The notes under the pieces are model-generated. The model saw only the letters and a list, made by a program, of their open reading frames with translations. It made no database searches and was not told where the DNA came from. Below, in pieces: positions 35,000-47,590 of a stretch of 64,000 nt of DNA. Made by a program: the position numbers and the translations under genes. Within the stretch, counting starts at the first letter, position 1, and each line of letters starts with the position of its first letter. This stretch comes from Punica granatum (taxonomy: Eukaryota; Streptophyta; Magnoliopsida; Myrtales; Lythraceae): the NCBI RefSeq assembly GCF_007655135.1, contig NC_045130.1:36142605-36206604 (forward strand). Reading direction: 5' to 3'.

Positions 35000-37900
35000 A
35001 TTGAGAAAATCATCAATTGGCAGCAAACTTGGATATAAAGTAATCTGATACAGATGGAAAAATTCAAAACATGGAGCTTTCACCCACTTGTTGAAGTACT
35101 TCATAGCGTACGACATTTCTCCAAAATGAAAGATTCACAGATTGAAGTGATTTTGGAAGAGTGATTCTGGAAATTATTTATATTGACGATGAATAAACAC
35201 TTCGAATTCCAGGTCCCATAACTCTAGCAACAATGAATTAGAAATAAATTCACCGCAATAAAATTAATCCAATGAAGTGGAACAATCAGAAGTAAAATAA
35301 TTTACTTACTATGAAATTAATATGCTCTTTAAAGTGGGATTGATGAGAAGGAGTTGAGGAATGAATCGTCGATTGCTGAGAAGAAGCTAACGAATCGTCA
35401 CTAACTTCTCATGCATTGAACGTAACAATCAGAAGTAAAAGAATTTACTTACTTGAAATTAATATGCTCTTAAAATGGGATTGAAGAGAAGAAGTTTGAG
35501 GAATGAATCGTCAATTTGTGAGAAGAAGCTGAAGACCTCGCTGACTACTCCTGCAGTGAATGTTTTAGAGTTATGGCCATTTCGATGTTGACCTATTTTT
35601 GTTTAGTGGCCTCGGCAGTGGGATTGAGTGTAAATTGAGCTTGACCTTGGGCTTTTTCTAGTTTGGCTTCTTTATTTTAATATTTTTGTTCTTTTCGGGA
35701 ATAACTACTAATGCCAGAACATTATTGTGCTTGAACTTGGGAATTGTTTTAGTTGGGTTTCTTAATAGTTATTATTTTCATATGTTTTTTTCTTTCCGTG
35801 AATGATTAATGAGAGAGTATTTATTGCTTTGGGAGTGAATTATATATATATATATATATATGTGTGTGTGGATTATCCGTGCAATGCATGAATTTGTTGA
35901 TATATTTATTTATTCAAATATATAAAATAATATTTTTAAAAGATGAATATTATGGTTGAAACTTTTGCTTTTCAATAATTTCTTATTCCAATAGTTTTAA
36001 TGAAATTAAGGTCATAAATACAAATTACATGCATAATGTAAGATCATATATAAACCCCTGGAGAACACAATTATGAATAATTTACTTTTAATTCTTTTAC
36101 CAAATAATTTTTCTAATAAAATGATACGTATTTGCAATTTAAAGTGATTATTATATAAACTATTTAATTAATTTTATGCAAATATCATAGTAAATAAATA
36201 AATATACATAATAAAATTTTCTAAAATTAATTTCTTCCAATTAATATTTATATTACGATAATATTTATAAATATGTCAATTCAATAAATTTAGAGATAAA
36301 TATAAAAAATATCATATACATTATAGTCGATATTTAAATAGCATATCAGATATAATTTTGCTACTGAAAAGTTATAAGTATTTCAAATTTATAGAATGAC
36401 CTATTATAATGAAATTAAATAAATTATGGTATATGAAAATTATAGATAAAATATATATATATATATATATATATTGAAAGGCTGCAATATTAATAAGAAC
36501 CAAAAAATGCATATAAATATCTTTAAAATATTTTAGATTTTGAAGAAGGAATGCAACAAAAACTTATATTTATTTGGTGCATGAAAATTTGAATTTTTTA
36601 AATTATGAATCATACCTAGGGAATAAAATATAAATCGATTAACTTTTTATAGAAAATAAAATTAATTATTTACATAAATACATTTAATGTGAAATTAATG
36701 TACCAATTTTTCTTTACATTATGTATCATAGATACCTATATATATAGGTGCAATATCTACATTCTCAATTTCATAGATAAATTTGATTTGTACCAAGCGT
36801 TTGGTTCATGCTAGGAATATTTTATCCTACTTTTATCCAGTCCCCTCCATATGGGCAATATCGAACGAATGGACCAGTCTATCCGAAGCTCGATCCTACA
36901 TATTATATAGGATTTTATTGATTTCGGATATCTTGACAACCATGCAGGTGATCAGTGATCTATATCCACATTAACATTAATAATCTAGTTATGTCGCGAT
37001 TATCGCGTACATGTAAAACAATTGGAGATATATGCATGACGTCCCTTATCTACAACGAGAAATATCGGAGAGTTCTTAATTGTCCCATTTATATCTCTCT
37101 CTCTCTCTATATATATATAATCTATCTTTATCAGGGAATGTATTAATTATGAATGGAGTCTGTGTGCAGTCGTACCTTTTCCTCAGTACGTGCTATATAT
37201 ACATATTCATACATATAGATAGATATATATATATATATATATATATAATTTGTATGTAGCTCGCGTCTTGTCAAGCTAGCAGCCTGTTTAGCGTTGATAT
37301 ATGCAACCCAATCGAGTAGATTTTGATGGGTTTTGTGATCGATGAATTTCTTAGCAAGCCCACCAACTTTTCGTTATTTCTGGTAAAACCACCTCTGGTT
37401 TCTCTTATATATTATTTACTTTTTTAATTGTCAGTTCCTTTGGAGGACTTGAGCTTTTTATTTTACATTATTTGTTCGTTTGTTGATTTATGCGTACTCT
37501 TTTCCTAGTTTTAGTTCCAAAGTTGTTATTTGTTGAATCTACGGATTTCGTTTAGCCAATGAACGTAAACCTCTAGAGGTTACCAAGGATGGTCAAGTGG
37601 CAGTACGTACATCTCGCCCTTTGCGGCATTCTAGAAGATTGGTTTTACAGTCGACCCGCCGCTACGGAAAACCTCTAGGCTGTAGATGCCACATCCCATA
37701 TACACTTGTGCTATATTATGCACAATACGCTTCTTATCCTGTCTATAGGAAAGTGAGGTCAATAAGGCATTTGGAATAAATAAGGGTACAAATGGGATGA
37801 AATGATTTGCAAAGGGTGGTTTGAGCTCGACTGAATGAGACCTTGCATTTGGCGCAATCTTATCGAGCTCGAGCTGAGCCGAGCCAAACTAAACTTGCCA

Positions 37901-40384
37901 GTCAAGTAAGCCGAGCTCGAGCTCGATAGTATTTGACTCGAGAAACTCGGAAGCCTAATCGAGTTTTATATGTCTTCACACGCAGACAACATTATATATA
38001 TATATATATATATATAAGATCCATATGGCCATAGCTATTGGTTTTGTCTAAACAAGCGAACTTGTAGGAGCTCGAGCTCAAGCATAATTGAGCTAGGAGC
38101 TCTTTTTCTTCACTGAATCGACCATCCGAGCTTGAGTCCGGAATTTCAGGCTCAACCGAGCTTAAACTCATGAGAAAATAATCGAGCCAAACTTGAGCCT
38201 TCTAGATTCAGGCCTAGCTCGGCTTATTTACAAACTATAATAAATCTGGATCATAAAGAAAAGGAGAAAAAAAGGACGATTTGCGATCGCTATAATAAAA
38301 TATTTTCTCTAATTTCCGTTTACCATTTTCTACGCAAATAATTAATAGTTATTTATTTAGAAAGAAATTAAATATTTCAACTCCCAGCTTTGGTCTCTCT
38401 GTCTTTCTGGTCTCTTCTTGTTTCTTCTTCTTTTCATTAATCTATCACTTTATTTTCCAAACGTGAATTGTATATAATTGTTTCCATTTTTAAAGAGAGT
38501 ATAGCACAGTAACACACGCACTCACTGGTAACCAAGAGATTCCAGGTTCGATGTCCAATGAAACTACCTATGCCCATTTATTAGTTTTTAAAATTTTTAT
38601 TTCATTATATTAAGTCACGAGTCTCACTTATAAAAAATAAAAATTGTTTCCATGTTTTGCCTTTCCTTTTTACTCCGGGCAGTCAATTAATTCTCGGAAA
38701 TCGCAACATTAATTTGTCCTTCTGCATAATTGTTGTATGCTTGATATCAGGTTTTTATGCCTCTTGTGTATTCGAAGGTTTCCCACTCCCGGAGGTCTCA
38801 ATTCAGTTTTAATGAAGTTATCTATAATTATTTAAAAATATATATAACTAACATTGTATTACGAGCGTCGAGTGGGCGTCTACATAAGATTTAAACGAAA
38901 TACCTAAAAAGTCTATGTGGAAAGTTATCTTAAATCAAATGATCGACTCCTATTATCGGAGCCCACTTTAATTGTATTTACATTTATTCTAAAACTTGTC
39001 AATCATGCCCACGCAATCATTAAGCAAATTTCGATTACATCTTGAGCATTTGTATTTTTTAAATTAAATTTAAGGAGTAGGACCTTTAGAATAATCTATG
39101 CATGTATTAATGAATGAATAAAATTAAAAATTTTACAGTCGAAAAATATTTTGCGATGAACAATGTTTGCATTAACTAAAAGATCAAATTAGAATATATT
39201 TTTTAAAAATTTAAAATATCCAAAATTTATTAATATAAGGAATTCAAAGGGACGTCTAATCACGTGCTATGGGATTGCTCAAGAAGCTTATGTGGAAGTC
39301 TCTCGTTGAATTAATTGAGCAATCTCGTGAGTTTGCGTGGAAGTCTCTCGTTGAATGAATCGAGTAATCTCGTGAGAATAGTTTGAATTAATATATATTT
39401 ATATATATATATTGATTATTAAAGGGGTTGCTCAAAGAACCGAATAATCAAAAACCCGAAAAACTAAAACAAAATTAATCCAAAAAATCTAAAATCCGAA
39501 AATACGGTTTGGTTTTGGTTGGAAAATTCTAGCATGGGCCACTAAACAATGTCCAAAACAATCGAATATACTTTTTTCAACCTTTAAGTATTAAAACTTA
39601 CATTTTAACCCGTAATTTTTTCAATCTTGTTACAATATCATCGGGTCACATTTCCAAACAATCAAATGTTGGATTGATGATGTGTTGCATGTAGACACCG
39701 ACACGTGTCATAATTACTACCCGACCCTTTAACTGTTCCTACTCGAACCACGACAAACCGAACCCAACTTTTAAGAACTGAATGGTTTTTCAAGAAAACT
39801 GTTTTAACACAAAGCCGTTCATAATTAAATCAACTCGAATTTATCTGTCTGATTCGTAGACTTGGTTTAGACATTTAGTTATTCTTATGAAACAACATAG
39901 TCTGCCATGGCATCCATTGACGCCGGAGAACAAAAAGATGGACTTAGGTTTTCATTTGGAGAATTACAATCGAATAAAACAATATATAATCAACTAAATC
40001 AAACAAATGAATTTAGTCAACTTATGATTAAGTTTCATGAACGATTTCTGTGCAATTGGACAAACACAACATGGGGGAATGCAAATTTATAAAATGGAAA
40101 TTAGATTGTGGAAAGGAAACGATATTTTTGCAATAAAGCTCAACATATTTTAAAGATGATGAATGCCATCGTCGATGGTGGCTTCCGATAAACGAATGGT
40201 TCCCTTTTATTTTCAGTTATTTTAAAAAAAATGGGGAAAAAATAACTTCCCTAATTTAACTTCCTAAAATTATTAAATGTTAGTTTTTATGGGGATCACT
40301 ATCCCTAAAATTATGAAATTAAATTTAGGAAAATAGGTAAAAAAAATACTGGAAAAAAATGATTCCTCTAACTGCCATTTACCT
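35000..40384. other. AT-rich intergenic DNA with microsatellites
   Basis: (TA)n tracts lie at 35841-35861, 36450-36474, 37222-37247 and 37992-38016. 39292-39331 and 39337-39376 are a direct repeat (GTGGAAGTCTCTCGTTGAAT...). A tRNA-like B box (CCAGGTTCGATGTCC) occurs at about 38542-38556. A degenerate GTGCAATGCATG near 35879 may be another worn Helitron end. No gene recognised. Confidence 0.45.
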
Positions 40385-41362
40385 TTAACTGTACAATAAC
40401 TCGTTGTTATACTTTTCGTTAGATTTGCTTAAGCATATTACAGAATTGGCCAAGGCCAATATATAAATATGTGAACTTATTAGTTTTTCATCAAAAACTT
40501 ATTCACTGATACTTGTGTTTTCCCTCCTAAAGAAATTTATATTCCTAAGACTATTTATAGCACAAATGAGCTCTAGTAGACATAACAATTAGCTTGAACC
40601 AATATAAAGAAACAAAATAAAAGTTAGTTTTGCAACTATTTGTTTCTATCGGATAGTCGTCATCATTGCTACATTCATCAACAATTAAGATAATAAACAG
40701 GATATAATATCAAGGCCGCCCTTGGCAAGTCATTTAATCAACCAAAATCAGTATTGTTCTAAGTCTTTAACAATCACTCATTGTTATCCTTTTAGTTAGA
40801 TTTCTTTAAGTGGATTACAGAATTAGCCAAGGTCAATATATAAATATACGAACTTATTAGTTCGTCATCAGGGTCATCTTCACTGATTCTTTTGTTTTTC
40901 CTCTTAAAGAAATTTATATCCCTAAGACTATTTATTGCACAAATGGGCTCTGGCAAACATTACAATTAACTTGTGCCAATATAAACAAACAAAATCAAAT
41001 TAGTTATATTCCAAATATTTATTTCTATCATATGGTCGTCATCATTACTGCATTCATCAACAACCGAGACTATAAATAAGAATAAAATATGAAGATCGGC
41101 TTTGGCAAGTCATTCAATCGGCCAAAATCTTTATTGCTCGAAATCTTTAACAATTACTTGTTTTTATCCCTTTAGTTAGATTTGCTTAAGTGAATTATAG
41201 AATTGGCTTAGACCAATATATAAATATATTAACTTATTAGTTTTTTTATCAGGGTCTTCTTAACTGATACTTTTATTTTCCCTTCTAAAGAAATTTATAT
41301 TTCTAAGACTTTTTATAGCACAAATGACCTCTAGCAAATAAGACCATTAGCTTGAACCAGTA
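40385..41362. repeat. Tandem repeat, about 378-bp unit, about 2.6 copies
   Basis: Equivalent positions (GTTAGATTT.CTTAAG) fall at 40418, 40795 and 41175, giving periods of 377 and 380. Each unit contains CCAATATATAAATAT, TTATTAGTT...ATCA, AAAGAAATTTATAT..CTAAG and GCAAGTCATT.AATC. Copies differ by roughly 10-15 percent by eye. There is no coding signal and no similarity to other repeats in the window. Confidence 0.8.
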
Positions 41363-42972
41363 ATACAAACCAGTTCTAAAAAGAAAAATTAATTCAATTA
41401 ACGAATAAAATATCCTTGAAAATATAAACTTACGGGAAAATTTTGCAAAATATCCCTGAATATCAGGGAATAACATAAGGAAATTATTGTTGCCAAAAAG
41501 AAAAATTGATCGGAGGCTGGGAAAAAAATGAGAAAGATCAACATGGCCACCCTCCGACGAACTCTCCGAGAATATTATGGGAAGCCTTGAGCCATGGCGC
41601 AGTTTAACGATTTGAAGCAAAACATGTTGATAGAAATTGGCCATCGTAATCGACACTAGTTTCATGTCGCAACGGCGGGGCATCCCGTTACGAAATTGAT
41701 TTGAAGTTTCAATTTCGGTGAACAAAATTTTCAACTAGGTACAAAGAAATGCGAAAACCGGTTGTTTGTGGGAATAATTTGATGATCGAAAAGGCAGAAA
41801 CCTCTATACCAATTACTAGATGATGATCAAATGCGGTGATTGGAATTGAAAATGATATAATGAACTAATGAAAAATTGAAGAAACTAGTTAAAAATGATA
41901 GAATGAACTAATGAAAAATCGAACAAACCGGTTGAATAAATAAGACCATATTGGATTTGCAAAAACCCAGACTATCGGTACGGTATTAGTCTGATTAATT
42001 AGGGTTAGATTTCGCCCATTACCCGATTACCCTTTGTCTCGCATGTGGACACGTGTGATGGTGTGATTGGGCCATGTGTCGGATGAATGAGGGACGAGTA
42101 CAAATTATTGTGGGGAAAAAACGCTAAATGAATAGTTGAAGGATTACAATTTGAGGGGGAAAATATGTTAATTATGAATTGTCAAGATTTCACGTTGGAA
42201 TATCTAATGAATAGGATTAACGTCTCACCTGAAGACGTTATTTAGTGTCTGATACTAGAATCACTTGTTTTGGTTGGTTTTTCCTAATATGGTTTGAATT
42301 TTGATTATTAAGATGAAAAACTAAAAAAATGAGAATATTCCGAATCTTTATCTATATCTATATCTATATAATTGGTAATTCAGACTCTTTCTACGAGAGC
42401 TCATCATAATTCTTCATTCGATTGAAGAGAAGCTTTCATTCGTAACTCTCTGTTCCTGGACAATTGATCCTTCGCATTCCCTCTACATTAATATATACCT
42501 AATTTTTTTCATATTTTCATAATTAATTTTTTTCATATTTTCACAATATATTTATATATTAGATATTTTTTAGGAGATTATTTATTTCATATTTTTTAAG
42601 TATAAAAATCGTAAATACAATAATATCAAGATAAAATAAAAATAGCAAAAAAAATTCACGCAATGCGAGGGTTGGGTGAGTAGTTTTTATGAAAATTACA
42701 TTTTTCTTTCCATATGCCTTCAACATGGATCTATTGCACTTGCAGATCTAGTATTTGGTTATAAGTATGTTGTTGTTGGAGTGGATTTAGCAACTGCTTG
42801 AATCATGAACTTTATAGTTTTTTTTTAACTATAAAAAAAATAACTTTAGTCTTTTAGTACTTTTTGTTTTCTACTATATATTTGATCTCTTAACAAAATC
42901 AACATTTATCAAATTGATTTTGACATGACAACGGGAATTCAGTTCCCTATAATGTGTATATATATACACACA
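41363..42972. other. AT-rich intergenic DNA
   Basis: An open frame of 143 codons on the - strand (41303-41734) overlaps the last tandem-repeat copy and has no recognisable domain, so I do not call it a gene. A worn CGCAATGCG hairpin lies near 42659. Confidence 0.4.
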
Positions 42973-43002
42973 CTAGGTTTATAGACCCGTGTAATGCACG
43001 GG
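42973..43002 (-). mobile_element. Helitron-type 3' terminus
   Basis: On the - strand the hairpin CCCGTGCATTACACGGG (42986-43002) is followed by TCTATAAAC and CTAG, then T. It shares its hairpin core with the ends at 31955 and 32835. Confidence 0.5.
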
Positions 43003-43394
43003 TTAAAAAAATTATAATAAATAATAGAATTTATGAATATTAAATAAAGAATCAAAATTAATAATAATTATAAATTCAAATATTTATCAATATCTTTTGT
43101 GAATAAGTTATCATATCGATATTTTTAGTAGATAAGTGAGGAAATTTATAAATTTTAGAAACAATTAAGAGAAAAAGGTATACATAATCTAACTGTGTAA
43201 GGCATAAATTGTATGAACAAAAGTAGGAGAATATAAAAAAATTTACCTAATATTGGGAGAAACAACACGATTCACTTTGTTGCTTGTAATATTGATTCAT
43301 GATGAATTTGATAATACGCTAATTAAATCATACTTAAAAAAGAGATTTTAGATTAAAATTATAACTTAATTGAAAGAAATTACTTACAATATTG

Positions 43395-43908
43395 TACTTA
43401 TTTCATCTCCCAATTTTCTTCAATCTTCTGAGTGTGAATTTTGTGGAGAGGAGTTGGAAACTCAATGTCATCTCTTTTTCACTTGCAGAGTGACTCAGGG
43501 AATTTGGATGAGTCTGCAATCTAGAGCTGGTTTTACTGATTTAACAACAAATTGGGATTCTGCTCTTGCTTGGATTGTGGGGATCAACGGTAGATCTTTG
43601 GACGATCTACATTTATGAAGTTTGGGCTGAGAGGAACAGGAGGATTTTCCAAGAGAAGTCTTTGTCTGTGGTGGTTCTCGTGGGAAGAATCATCCAAAGT
43701 ATCAAATTAAAAATTTTGTCCATTCCGAGAGATTCATTTAAGCTTTCTTCTTTTATAGTTGCAAGCTCTTTCGGTTTAAGGATGGAATAATTATGTAAGA
43801 ACTGAAGAGTCTGTATTTTTGTGTGATGGTTGGCTGGATGTTTGTATATGGGTGAGGGGTTGTATACTTCTTCGTTATTAATCAAATTTACCACTTATCC
43901 AAAAAATG
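43395..43908 (+). mobile_element. LINE (non-LTR retrotransposon) 3' remnant
   Basis: Two overlapping frames carry the zinc-binding region found after the reverse transcriptase of plant LINEs: CEFCGEELETQCHLFFTC..T..IW (43427-43510), then, after a frameshift near 43600, EVWAERNRRIFQEKSLSV (from about 43619). A T-rich tail with TTAATCAAATTTACCACTTA and an A-rich end (to about 43908) is typical of their 3' UTR. The reverse transcriptase and endonuclease are absent, so it is a 5'-truncated dead copy. Confidence 0.75.
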
Positions 43909-44628
43909 AAATATATTTTATTCAATAGATAGGAGTACTCGAATCAAGAGTTTGTATTGATATTGGCAAAACAACCTCACCACGTGCATATGAGCTCCAA
44001 AATTGACTTATGTAGAGATATCTATGCAATTAAAATAATTCAAAATTTAACAAACATAATAATACTATTCCTCTTAATTGTCACTAAATTTATATTTTCC
44101 TTTATCAATTGATGGCATTGGTGGTAAAACTTAGATTATGACATTGAAGGTAAAATCATATTATGAGCTCATTTAGTACAAATAATTATTAGAGTTTGTC
44201 ATTCATAAATGATTTATAATATTGAGAGGCCAAAATTAATATGTTTATAATTTTACTCTATGTAATTCGCTATTAAAATGACAATATGTGATTTGAATTA
44301 TTCTTGGTACTGTTTTGAATATTTTCTTCATTTTCGTCTACGCTATTACTAATTATAGTAATATGTCTTCTTATTTAATATTCTTTTATATAATTATAAG
44401 TATTTGCAATATGCTATTCTTAATTACAATAATATGTGTTATTATTTAATTTTTATTTATATAATTGTAAATACTCATAATTTTCGTATTAAGTAATTTG
44501 AATTAGTAGTTTCTTCATTTCATATTTGCTATTGTTAATTACATAATATGTATTGTTATTTAATTTTTGTACGACATATGAATCTATATTTTAGTAAGAT
44601 TGTTACTATTATACCCCCAATTTATTAC
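43909..44628. other. AT-rich intergenic DNA
   Basis: ATAATATGT / TTATTTAATTTTTAT words recur three times near 44350-44570. No gene recognised. Confidence 0.4.
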
Positions 44629-46734
44629 GGCGTAGTGGTCGGGACACAGATGCGCGCGCCTATGCAATGCGGCTTGGGAGTGTCCACCTTTCCGGGGACA
44701 CGCGACGGACGCACGTGAGAAGGAATCACCACTTGCCATTTTACGACCCGAAGGTCAAGGGCTGACAAGTTACCTGGGTCTAGGAGTACGAGGTACACCT
44801 AATTGCTAAAGCATATTTTCTATGAAACCGGAGGTTCCGAATTCGAGAGTTCTGTTACATGCGAGCCTATATCTCACATGCCCTATTGGTTCTCTAGCTT
44901 GTCTAGGCTTGCCATTTTAATTTAATTACCGCGTAATTAAGTTCCGTTCATCTTACGCGTTTTAACACTGTAAATTCGAAGAAACACTCCAACCGTCACT
45001 CTCCGACCGGGATTCTTACATGAATAAATGTACAACATAAACCCTTACATTGTTCTCTCAAATAAATAAAATACAAATTACAATAACTGAATCCTGGTCG
45101 GTTCGCTTTCGGTCATTATTCCACTCGTGCTCACCGTGTGGTTTAAAAATACTGAAATTGAAATTAAGATGCACTCTTAGTGTTTAGGGAATTAGACCCC
45201 GTGATCTACAATTGGGGCGTTGGACCTTGTATGAATCGTATCCTAAAAGATCGGGCTCGATTCGCATGACAAACGAGTGCAATAATGTAACAAATGGACA
45301 CAAATAAACAAACAATGGGGTTTTGTTATTGCCGAATTTACGTGAATTAACTTATAATTAACCGGGGTATTTAGGCATGCAAATCCTACCCTAAAACAGA
45401 CAAAGTAGGTAGAGGATGTGAATCGATCAAGGATCGCCCCGAAAGGGTATTTCGCATTTGGCATTATTTTCCGAGGGCTTGACATATGTAATATCTGTAA
45501 TCAAGTCTTGTATTTGTGGGTTGATTTTAAGATTGTTCTATATTATGACACTACGATCGTTACAGGTTAATACCGAACATGGATTCCACCCGTAAATCCT
45601 AGAATCTAGTGCCTACCCCGCTATTGTCCGCTTTTGTCTTAACCAAGTACATAATTAGTCTGGTATTTGTATTTTGAGCCAATCCACCCGAACTAACTAC
45701 CCGAGACTATGCTAGAATAACAAAAACTCATCGGTCGGATAGAGCGGGCTATGCAGATGAACCTGCGCTTAGACAGATAGCCCATTCCTACCCTGATACC
45801 ATAGTGTTTCTTTTATTCTAACCCTAGGGGTGTCGCTAAGCTACAAATAAACAATTTAGCCCTCAAGGTGAAAATTATTTTCGAAAAAGAGAGATTACGC
45901 GATGCGGGTCACCTCGGCCTGTGATTGACGCTAACCAATCCCCTGGACCTTTCAGGGTTGTCAAGAACCCTAAAAAGCCAAAGGACCGATTAATCTATTC
46001 GGAAGTGATATAAGAAGAATTTCCACACCCTGACATCAGTTTCCTGAAATCAGGTGAGACCTCGAGTCAAGACGCGCAAGTCCTTTCAAGACGTCCATGT
46101 CACATCGAGCTACGTGTTTCGAGTTTTATAAAATTTGCAAGTTTTGAGAAAGGCACCAACGCATGTTTGCAACCTATCGACGCATGTTACCAATTTATTA
46201 TCAATTCGTGCAAAATTATTAGGGCCAAGTGAGTTAATTAATCGCATGATTATTCTTATTACCCCATTAGTGGAATTATTGATTAAATTAATTAATATTT
46301 TGCTAAATGCTCTAAATCTGTAGGTTTCAGACCGTCGAGCCGATCATTGATAGACCGTCCGATGCGAATCATAATTCCTTACCACCTTGGAATTTAAAAA
46401 TTAATTTTAGGCCGAGTTTGCATGATTAAATCGATTCATGTGAAGTTTCGATTAAAACGAGAAAATAAAGCGTTTAAATACGGATCAAGAGCACATTATC
46501 ACGTTAAGCACGATAAACATACATATTATATACAATTAGTGCCGCCATGATCACGATAAGCATATACAAACATACAGAACAATAATATTAACAGAATCGA
46601 TAAAACGACACCAACTCATGGAAGCGAAAAAACATAAAAGAACACACATTATCATGTTATATACACATAATTACTCAAAAAAAATTTAAGCGGGACACAT
46701 ACGTTGTCGGTCCGGAATCCAAGTAGGAAAGGGT

Positions 46735-47216
46735 TGGGTATCTTTAGAAAACATTCAGGGACTGAATTGAATAATTTTAAAAGAATAGAGACTGATTTGA
46801 AAATTCTGAAAAAATTCGACTCTGTAAAAATTACTGAAAATGTCCCAGGACATTTTTTAAACGAATTTGAAAGTTCGAGGCTGATCTGAAAAGTGAAAAA
46901 ATTCCCAATGGACTGAACTGAAAAAACTTAAAAAGTTCCCGAAACTGGTTTAAAAATCCTGAAAAATTCAAGGACTGATTGGAACATGCTAAAAATGGCC
47001 GGGACTAGACTGAAAAAAATTTTAAAATTCGGGGCATGTCTGAAAAGTGCTGAAAATAACCCCGGGACTAAACTGAAACAACTTAAAAAGTTCCTTCAAG
47101 TGGTTGGAAAATTCAAGGACTGATTAGAAAATATTAAAATGACTGGGACTTGACTGAAACTTATCGGAAAGTTAAGGGCTGATTTTTAAAAAATGAAAAG
47201 ACGTCCTCAGGACTGA
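46735..47216. repeat. Degenerate GGACTGAxxTGAAAA repeat array
   Basis: The phrase (G)GGACT(G/A)GA.TGAAAA, with spacers ending AAAATTC or AAAGTT, recurs about twelve times with an irregular spacing of roughly 35-45 bases. Non-coding in all frames beyond about 60 codons. Confidence 0.65.
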
Positions 47217-47397
47217 GGTGAAACAAAACGAAAAGTTCATAAAATCGAATTCGGGACAAATTCGATTATCCATGCAACCCAATAACACTCATTTCACATC
47301 ATATCCATCCAAGCAAACATTAATATTAAAAAATGGAGTCCTAAATATGCCACTAAGTCGAGGAATGGGGTGGTTCTGTGAAATAAAAAAAATTCGC

Positions 47398-47590
47398 CGG
47401 ACTGGGCTATTGGGCCGAACGGGCTATTGGGCCGAACGAGCTGCCGCTGGGCCGAATGGGCTGCCGCTGAACTGGGCTGGGCTATTGGGCCGAACGGGCT
47501 GCCGCTGGACTGTGTTGGGCCGGTGGAGGCGGGCTGGGCCGCTGCTGAACGCGAACTGAGCTGCTGGGCCGGCACGAGCTGGGCTGCTGG
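47398..47590. repeat. GC-rich GGGCCGAACGGGCTG tandem repeat
   Basis: Short units GGGCTATTGGGCCGAACG and GGGCTGCCGCTGGxC alternate. The low-complexity Ala/Gly/Trp-rich translations are by-products of the repeat. Confidence 0.65.

Noticed and set aside
41303..41734. Open frame of 143 codons on the - strand
   Set aside because: Overlaps the third copy of a non-coding tandem repeat, with no recognisable domain or splice context.
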